Of a stretch of DNA of 64,000 nt, positions 56,701-64,000 are shown piece after piece (positions within the stretch are counted from its first letter, which is position 1; every line of letters starts with the position of its first letter). The notes under the pieces are model-generated. The model was given only the letters and a program-made list of their open reading frames with translations. It made no database searches and had not been told where the DNA came from. Source of the DNA: Armillaria gallica (lineage: Eukaryota; Basidiomycota; Agaricomycetes; Agaricales; Physalacriaceae); NCBI GenBank assembly GCA_037576215.1, contig JBANDB010000009.1, positions 186,001-250,000 on the forward strand, given 5' to 3'. Made by a program: the position numbers and the translations under genes.

Positions 56701-57964
56701 GGCCACTTTGGGTTTGCCATCATTATAAGAAAGATATCTGGCTTCTGCAAAGCTCTACAAATTGCCATAGAGTCCTGATACAGCTGATACATCACATGGG
56801 GACTGCCAGTATGTGATGAAGGGAGGACAATACACTGGCCAGAGTCTTGCAATCTATCAGCATTAGTAGTTGCATCCACCACTCCCTTATACAGATCTGC
56901 ATGGATACTTTTCTAATTGTTCTGAACCCAGTTGAGATCACTTTGTTCAATTGAGGCCTATGCATCCACAACATACTGCTGGGTCAGGCTCCCTCCTTTA
57001 AACAATGGTGCATTTGGTTCAACAGTTGGGCACTCATGAAGATAATAATCATGAAGACGATAAGCATAATACATATGTTGGGTGACCTTTTTATGCTCTG
57101 TATGGGTTCCTGTCTCCTCCAGAGGGATATATCGATTCCAACCCAGTTCTCCATAAGGAAAGAGAAGAACATAATGAAGAGACTGATAGCTTGGATGTAG
57201 CGGGCTGATGCATTTAAGAGATTGATCATGCATGCATAAGACAATATCCCATTCGTTCTTCACTGGCTCAGATCTCCAGGAATGACAGCAGCCAACTCAT
57301 TTGCTGTTGGCGGATTGTACCACTGACCATCAGTGCCATCACCCACATGCAGTTGCACTTCAAGATTTGGATACTCCTCACAGGGTTTGTCCTTCATGAT
57401 GAGATAGGCATGTTGATATAATGGGACATATAGATTTACATCATGAAGCAATCCCTGCAGTGCAGACATAATCTCAGGCTTCAGATTAGGATTGCGATGA
57501 CTATGTATTCCCAATGCCTCCATCGGATCATGTATATACAGCTGTGCATAAGACATCTTTTGGTTTTCTCCAGGTAGCAGAGATCCCATCCGATGGTGAA
57601 GCTCACTGGATATACGGAAGGAGTATGGTCCAGAAGAATTTGTAACTGCTTCATCCACCTTTACAGCCACTGATGTAAATGCTAAAGCTGCATTGTATTG
57701 TCAGATATTTTTCATAAAAGTATTAGACATTGGACTGATGCCACACAGAAGATTTCGGAGAATGCCAGGAGTAGGACAGAGATTAGGGAGTTTGACCTGT
57801 CCTTGCAAGCAGCACATGCCAAAATGGGGTCTGGTCCTTGACTTGGACTTGAGATGCTCATTATACCAATGTGGTGCACCACAGTATTCACAAATCCACT
57901 CCATTTTCCCAATACTCTGCTGAGAATGTGGTTCAACATATGGATGTCTTGCATAAGGAAGCAA
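53712..57964 (-). pseudogene. Helitron Rep-helicase, broken
   Basis: Segments in order: 57964-57701 (zinc-like CEYCGAPHW and LQGQVKLP), 57670-57260 (SSGPYSFRISSELHHRMGSL), 57263-56958, 56882-56160 (Rep domain with the two-histidine motif GLPHMHLLIFLD), 56141-55698 (tyrosine motif KYIHKYIYKG), 55466-54846 (Pif1-type helicase; Walker A region FLHRAGGGEKTF, changed from the usual GGTGKT but keeping Lys) and 54563-53712 (C-terminal helicase motifs FAMTINKSQGQS and VALSHC). A TGA at 57698-57700 sits where CGA (Arg) is expected; there is one frame change near 57260 and further stops. The protein would nick and unwind DNA for rolling-circle transposition. A Pro-rich N-terminus precedes 57964. Confidence 0.88.
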
Positions 57965-57984
57965 GAAAGGTATGGTCCTTGGTC

Positions 57985-58090
57985 ATGGTGGAGGTGGTAC
58001 AGGTGGTGGAGGTGGTGATGATGGTGGTGGTGGTGGTGATGGTGGTGGTGGTGTTGGGATTGGAGCTGGTGGTGGCGGTGGTGACATTGG
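57985..58090. repeat. (GGT)n-rich low-complexity tract
   Basis: Repeats of GGT with GAT variants. On the minus strand they encode the Pro-rich leader of the Helitron protein. Confidence 0.85.
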
Positions 58091-59130
58091 TTCCATGTCA
58101 ATATCTGATGGTCAGACAGGCCATTGATGAACAACTTGGACTGCACCATGCCCATGCCCATGCCCATGATTCTGCAGAGGCTGTATTACAGAGACCCCAC
58201 TGTGCAAGGAAGACTGACCACCTGGAGCACCACCACAGCCAGAACCACGTGGTCTGCCACCTCTATACCACAGAAATCTATAAATGACTGTCACCAAACC
58301 AAAAGATTTGACACAAAGGAATTCAATGCAACAACAGCAGTTTATGGAGCTACACTTCCACAAATGGAAGGGGGGGGCAACTATATCTGTGTGAACACAA
58401 ATACCCAATCGGTCCCACCACACCAATCTCCCTGGCTCATTGTGCTTGACAGAGGCCCCTATTCACAGGCATGCAGGAGGGTAGGCTTGTCACCAAAAAC
58501 TGTGCTCTAAAGAAAGCAAAGAGGCCTAGAATCAAATCTGAGAGCTCTTGTCTTCACTTTGACACAGAAATTGAGGGGATCACCCAGAGGCACCTTGATC
58601 TACTCTGTGCAAATGATCTGGACTGAAAACAGCCAAATATAGACTCCAGAAGCAAAAAGGAAGTCACTTCCATGAGAGAAAACACAAACTGGAGCAAGGA
58701 CACCTGAAAAGAAAATCAGCAAAAATGATCTTCCATCAAAGATTGATGAGCAACACCGTAAATAGGGCACAAAATTTGACTAAAAGAGTGTAATCAGATG
58801 GGCCAATATCATCAAAGATGGAACTAATGCTTACCTGGGATAGACATGGTGCAAGGAGTCTCAAATGGGGCACCGAAGGTGGTGGAAGGAGGCACTGACC
58901 ATGAAAATGGGAGGTGGCAGTGCTCCATGGTTCAAACTCAGCTGGCTTGCACTGTGGGATGGCAAAAGCCATCATAATTGAAACTCAGCCAGATTATGTC
59001 AGGGGATGGGAATGGCTGGAAATTTCAGAGTCTGCTAATTTTATATAAGCAAATTGTGTGGCTGTGGTCCACCTGTATTAATATATAGATAAGCTGGTGA
59101 TAAGATATGTTGGAATACTTACATTGATTA

Positions 59131-60062
59131 CAGTCAACTCTGTAATAACCCATACTCCTCGGTTGACACTCTGAGCTATGGGTTACTACAGAGTATGGGT
59201 TCTGGGAGAGGTTGTTATAGGGTGTCTTGCAGGGGTTCAGGGTGCTGAAAAAAGCATCAGTCATGATTAATTTGTATTCTAGACCTAGCTAGTGGTAAAA
59301 TACTTTGTGATTTCGATGTCCTTGAGTGAACGGGTTTCTTCAAGACATGTCTTTTGGCCAAATAAAGCTAAAACACCTTCAAGCTGATAAACAAATGGAT
59401 CGTCCATACTGCAAACATTTTCTTAGACACCGAAGGCTGAATCTTCCCCATCAGATGTGCATAGACAATTTTCTGATGTTCATCCAGATTTTATACAGCC
59501 TCATTGAGATCTAGGGCAGCTGTAAGACCCTCAACAAGTACAACCTCATCAACAAGATTTCCCAACTCCTCTGCCTCTGAGACTGCCTTCTTTTGAGCCA
59601 GCCAAGCACTGATATCTCTTCTCTTTTTGTCTGTCTCATCTTGAAGATGCTTTAAGGCCTTGCATAACCAGGCAAGCATAGGAGATGTGGACTTCTGATC
59701 CAAAGCGGCTATCTGCAATGGGTTACAGAAATGAAAGAAGAGATGCAAAGAAAATTTCAAGTGCCCAAATCAGCAATCGGCAATTTCGAGACATTGCAGA
59801 AAAAATGGTAACAGCAGGAATTGAACCAGCAAATAAGAGGCAATATAACAGCTAAGCCATCTGACCAACATAAGTGTGATATATTTAAAATGTATGGCTC
59901 TATACAGCTGAATTTTGCGGAAATGGCTATGGCTTAAGGATTATGACAGAGTTATGGGTTATGCACTCAAATCTCCTGCAAATGAGGTCGGTCAACAGAC
60001 AAATGTATGGGTTATAACAAATTATGGGTTAAGACAGCTATGGATTATTTCAGAGTCGACTG
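59131..60062 (-). mobile_element. pogo/Tc1-like element, 932 bp, TA target
   Basis: Terminal inverted repeats: left CAGTCAACTCTGTAATAACC, right (reverse complement) CAGTCGACTCTGAAATAATC, flanked by TA on both sides (59129-59130 and 60063-60064). Subterminal copies of tatgggtta occur at both ends. Inside, a minus-strand frame at 59760-59491 encodes a charged helical stretch (LQDETDKKRRDISAWLAQKK) that could be the tail of a transposase. No DDE core is present, so it is a deletion derivative. Confidence 0.75.
59807..59869 (-). other. tRNA-like sequence with T-run, inside the pogo-like element
   Basis: The minus strand has an A-box-like ATGGCTTAGCTGTTA and a B box GGTTCAATTCC 63 nt end to end, ending in GTTACCA and followed at once by TTTTTT, a polymerase III stop. 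Stems pair poorly, so I read it as a tRNA-derived relic. Confidence 0.35.
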
Positions 60063-60196
60063 TACCCGCATAATCAAAGAATTCTACAGCTCCACAGCAG
60101 TGACAAATATGCTCCTTCTGACTGTCTGATTTCTGGACCCAGTTGTTGACACCAAGAATCAAAACGACAATGTCTATCCCTGACAGGTGGTCACAA

Positions 60197-62227
60197 TTAA
60201 ACAAGTACATTGTGAGACTCTACCATCACACCTTTAAGATCATCAAGTCTTTGTATGTCTTCCCAGTCTTCCATCACAAACACTGACATTTTCTGAAACC
60301 TCTGTTCTGCCATTCGTTGTCCAACAATCCAGTATTTTTGCTTTACTTTTTTATCAACACTTGGATGAACCCATAATAAAGTGTACACATCCTCAGGTAT
60401 TGGGAATTGGTGGGTAACATGGATTTTGAATGTGTGTGCCATACCATCTGCATCCCTGACAACCATCTCTCCCCATCGATCAGCCCCATCTGTGGATGCT
60501 GCATCTAATCTTTGCAAAAGCCCCTTTTCAATGCCAAGCCCATAAACCCAGTCCTCATCCATCTTGTTATCATGCTGAACTTCACCAAAATAGTGGACAT
60601 ATGCTGGCAGAGGCTCTGTCATGACCTGGTCCCATGTTGGCCTCCATTTCTTGGATCCAAGTCCAACTCCAGGATACAAAAAAAGGAGGCGAGCATGCTG
60701 ATGATCAGACATTGTATTCACCAGCGCTGTCCATGCATCCTCAAGAGACTCACTCTCATAGTATGCGGGTATTTCCCTGGGAAACATGGGGAGTGCAAGT
60801 CCAGCCACTTTGTCCACAGGATTGGTTCATACCCAATCCTGCATTGCTGTCAGTACAGTGAATATATCCTGCTTCATATGCAATGACTTCAGCTGCTTGT
60901 GAAACCTAGTCAACAAACTGGTCTCATAGTTCCCATCATTGTCTATTGGCTTGGCATGTATTGGTCCATCTGGTATATCCCCAGCAATGATCTGCCTCTG
61001 GCTTCATCCTTCCTGGACTGTCCAAGCACGTCGAAACCAACACTGATCTCTGTCCAAGTCACCCACCTTCAAACTCAGCTGCCTTCCTAGCCCACTCAGG
61101 TAGATCACCACCTGGTGTTGCTGATAGATATATTCAATTGTAAGCACATCCAATTTCTACTCCTCCACATGCAGATCCTCCCTAAGCCCCTTTTTCTGTC
61201 TCAAACAGAGGACATCCAGCCGCACATACCCCATTCCCAGATTCAGCATCTCGATCCTGATGAGATTGAGATTGGTGTCCTTTGGGATTGGCACAGGCCA
61301 CTCCTTCCCATTGATAGGTGTCAACACATCCTCACGATCCATCTCATCAACCCAAGCATGTGAAATGGGTGCGAGGACACTGTAAATGCTATTGGTGCAA
61401 TAGTATGGCAACACACAATTGCTGTACAGATCCCATACATGTCGAGGTCCCAAAATTGGATTGACAATCCAGTTCCCTACAAGTGCTTTTCGTCGCATCT
61501 CCCTGTCCTCCTCTTGTCATCTGCGGAGCTCGTCTTGGATGCTATCCCTCTGTGTGTTCCATACCTTGCATAGATGGCCATATACAGTGCCAAAGTCATA
61601 GTTCTTCTCTATGAACTCATCAAGAATGGATAAGACAGATGGAGTGTCAAGGGTGTGTGATGTTCCTAAGGTCACATTCAGTCAGTCTAGAATGCCCTGA
61701 ACACCGAGGGAAACAGTGGGGGTATCAGTGAGGGAGGATGGTATGACAGAGCTTTGACTGGTATAGGATCGTTGCTTTGGAACCTTGATGGATGCTTCCG
61801 CTTGGCCAGTCTCAGTAAATGCAGATATGGTGACTCTGGGGAGAGTGATGCCCTGGAAATATGTGATCAATTCCTGCCCCTATTGTCTCGCCGGCTCACT
61901 TACCCGCTCATTCCCATAGGTCCGAACATAATAGTTGTCGTCCTCTGAAACACCAACAGAATCACTAGCTGATTGCTCATTGACAGTGTCAATGTGAGAG
62001 CCTGCAACCAAGGATGTGGAGGATATATCTGATTGTATGTCCGACGAAGAACTAGATATCGCCTCTAGGATGGGTTCCTTGTCTTCTAAGGTAGAACTGA
62101 CATTGGGGTGTACTATCTCCCCTTGAGGCTCTGAAGGCCTAATTATGTTTGTATCTTGGTTCAAGACAGCAGCAATGCTCAGAGTAGATTCCATGCTGGT
62201 CTGTGCAGTCGTGAAAGTGGAGCGCAA
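60197..62227 (-). pseudogene. HET-domain (heterokaryon incompatibility-like) gene, broken
   Basis: Segments: 62227-61880 (Ser/acidic N-terminus), 61870-61682, 61498-61157 and 60817-60197, all reading as one protein. Typical blocks are NYDFGTVYGHL, MRRKALVGNWIVNP, ISHAWVDEMDRED (the start of the HET domain), DVLCLRQK and CWFRRAWTVQEG. In-frame stops include TGA near 61682 and 61517, TAG at 61157 (a Trp would be expected, EE*KLD), a TGA after WTVQEG and one before NPVDKVAG near 60817. All are single-base transitions away from sense codons. HET proteins trigger cell death on fusion of unlike strains; this one is dead. The pogo-like element sits at its 3' end. Confidence 0.75.
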
Positions 62228-62289
62228 GCACTTCCAAACCTACTTGACAAAATTTGATGGCGCTAACGTTCTCAGAGTAAGTGAGTACT

Positions 62290-63981
62290 CAAAATGACCA
62301 TAGATGAGCTATATGCACTATCGTCTATTTCGAAGTCTTCGAGATATTGTTCAGGGAAGCGTAGAGAAGAGTTGTTTGAGTTGACGTGGTCAAAGCCAGA
62401 ATGGACCAAGGCTACCGTAACAGCATCATATTGCACACGTGGAGGTTACATTGAATTCATCTGTCATTCAATCACGAAGCTGTGTGTGCAACATGTATTT
62501 TGTGATCTGATGATGCACTCCTCTGATATGATTGCCATTCGTTTCCACGACAACCTTTTGCTCATCATCACCTTACATTCCGAGATACTACTTTCACTCT
62601 CTCGGTGTGAATATGTATTGCCGCTCCTTTCGAAGCACCAGCCATTCATCGAGATACATCAAAATTCTCATGGACACGGGTACATGACGCCAACAGCATC
62701 CCGAATCTGTATGGTCCTCTCTCCACTCCCGAGTCCCATGGTGGTCGACGTTCTACATGCTAGATTCAACAACTACTTGAAAAAAATCACAGAAACAAAC
62801 ATACCGTTGAAGATACAGAACTCCATTCAGCAATGAACATGAAGTCAGCCACCAATCCTCTGCAAACCTGCACAGAAAGTGACATCTGTGTGCCAAGCAG
62901 ATCCATACACTCTCCGCACCGCCATGAATGGACACGCATGGTTTCATTGCTAGGTGCTGTGCCATGCTCAGCCGTTTTGATGTATACCTGCATTCCAATA
63001 TTAGCCTGGACTCGGGTATGTTAACGTACGAAGATCGCCATCCATCATAATTAGACACCCCAAAACTCGGTATGGACAAAAAACTGGAAAACCTGCCATA
63101 ATACTAAAGACAACAGATCTGTCTTTCTCTTTCGTTGAAATGAATGACGAGAACAAACCATCTTCAACCCTGGGGAGACAATTTCCACAGCTGGCAAACA
63201 GATTCCGAACAGCTCCCATCTCTTGGGAGCTGCCGTAGAGAACCTCAACGTGTGATACTGCGTTTATTGATCTCGGTGATACCTCTTCATTCCGACGACG
63301 GTGAGAATCAGGTGTGTGATTCTATGATAAATATGGACCATAGATCCTCAGAGCCTGTAGTCATTGAGGAGTCTCATTTTCACAGCTATGCTCCCCAAAA
63401 TACTCTCTGTTCAAGAGAGATGCTCCCTCAACACGTTCGAGAGTCGAAGTACAAGACTCAAGCAACATCTCCGTGGCTCACTATTGCTCATGAGCAGCTA
63501 TAGTTTGATATCAGAAAACAAGACCACACCAGAATAAGAAACCAACCTTTATGAGATTACATCCACCGTCAGTTCTTCCACCCTTGTTGAGCGCACTGTG
63601 GGCATGAGGAGGCAAACCATTCAGACACGAGAAGGACTGCAGCTAAAGGTGTTATGTACGCGTCATCTTAGTGTACAAGGAACTCACAGCTAGAGGACTC
63701 TTCAACCATCAAAGCTTGGTCTTTCCAATCAGCAGCTCCCCGCTATTCTTTTGCACAGGCAACCGGCTCTCGAAGATGGTGATGACATACTTCGAAATAG
63801 CATGGAAAGAAATCAACATTTGTCTAGGATCTTGAGATTTAGCCTTTGCCACCTGGACTAGCTTTGAAATAAAATGTAGTCGCAAGCCTGAGGGCAAAGG
63901 ATTGCTCTTCAAGCTCGGCCTGCTAAGACGGAGAGTGGGTGGAAAGCCTTGGGAAGAGTCGGCCGCACCATGCTGCTCCAT
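62290..63981 (-). CDS. multi-exon gene near the right edge, function unknown
   Basis: Protein-like segments follow each other on the minus strand: 63981-63709 (MEQHGAADSSQGFPPTLRLS and FHAISKYVITIFESRL), a part near 63.6 kb (LNKGGRTDGGCNLIK ending at a GT donor), one near 63.4 kb (STLERVEGASLLNREYFGEH), 63.2-63.0 kb (FASCGNCLPRVEDG), 62.99-62.80 kb (TMRVHSWRCGECMDLLG, followed by a 52-nt intron) and 62.65-62.29 kb. Exon borders are only partly resolved and I cannot tell whether the frame is intact. No family recognised. The start may lie at 63981 or beyond the window. Confidence 0.4.
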
Positions 63982-64000
63982 CGGTAATGACAGTATCCTC

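Larger units (their letters stand above)
53556..59089 (-). mobile_element. Helitron with Rep/helicase gene, decayed, 5,534 bp
   Basis: On the minus strand it starts TCTATATATTAATACAGGTG after a host A and ends in the double-hairpin tail finishing CATAGGTTTG before a host T. Both ends match the short copy at 24068-26153, which defines the family. It encodes one broken Rep-helicase. Confidence 0.8.

Noticed and set aside
57712..58167. Poly-histidine protein on the minus strand
   Set aside because: It is an out-of-frame reading of the GGT repeat that encodes the Pro-rich Helitron leader.
62294..62836. Plus-strand 180-codon frame
   Set aside because: The minus strand reads as more protein-like here (DAVTVALVHSGFDHVNSN and others) with a usable intron, so the plus frame is probably a shadow.
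1..64000. CRISPR arrays, rRNA genes, complete tRNAs
   Set aside because: No regularly spaced repeats with unique spacers, no rRNA-like sequence and no well-folded tRNA were found.

Overview
The window looks like accessory DNA from a basidiomycete fungus, most likely a transposon-rich Agaricomycete. Genes are split by GT-AG introns of about 47-57 nt. The mobile elements (chromodomain Ty3/gypsy retrotransposons, a Plavaka transposase, Helitrons, a pogo-like TA-target element) and a HET-domain gene are typical of these fungi. No rRNA, CRISPR or bacterial-type operon was seen. The species cannot be named from sequence alone.

Layout. 1-5684 is the 5' part of a decayed minus-strand Ty3/gypsy element (copy A). 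5685-8579 has no gene. 8580-10570 is a decayed gene, followed on the same strand by an intact 11-exon gene of 1,399 codons (10827-15538). 16.6-17.3 kb holds a broken short-chain dehydrogenase, and 18.0-18.7 kb a small spliced gene. 19660-21813 is a decayed lineage-specific gene. 22231-27993 is a Plavaka transposase gene with a 2,086-bp non-autonomous Helitron inside one intron. 27994-33017 has no recognisable gene. 33023-52326 is a second copy (B) of the copy A family, broken by a 1.66-kb unclassified insertion and by a complete, very young 9,302-bp element C in the opposite orientation. 53556-59089 is a decayed Rep/helicase Helitron sharing both ends with the non-autonomous copy. A pogo-like element (59131-60062), a HET-domain pseudogene (to 62227) and a spliced gene near the right edge follow.

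How the parts relate. Order of events can be read from nesting: an older degenerate sequence received B, B received the 1.66-kb insertion and C, and C has two LTRs that I read as identical plus a perfect 5-bp target duplication. Copies A and B and several resident genes carry TGA stops where CGA is expected, and their LTRs differ mainly at CpG sites, which points to cytosine methylation followed by deamination; element C still keeps its CpGs.

The most interesting signal is in the retrotransposons. Both families carry an extra reading frame (called ORF0 here) that begins with a membrane segment, uses the first ATG of the predicted mRNA and overlaps the start of gag in the +1 frame. The second ATG is that of Gag, which suggests leaky scanning and a dual-coding region. 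Both families also show a Tf1-like self-priming site and a WW-domain-like tail after the integrase chromodomain.
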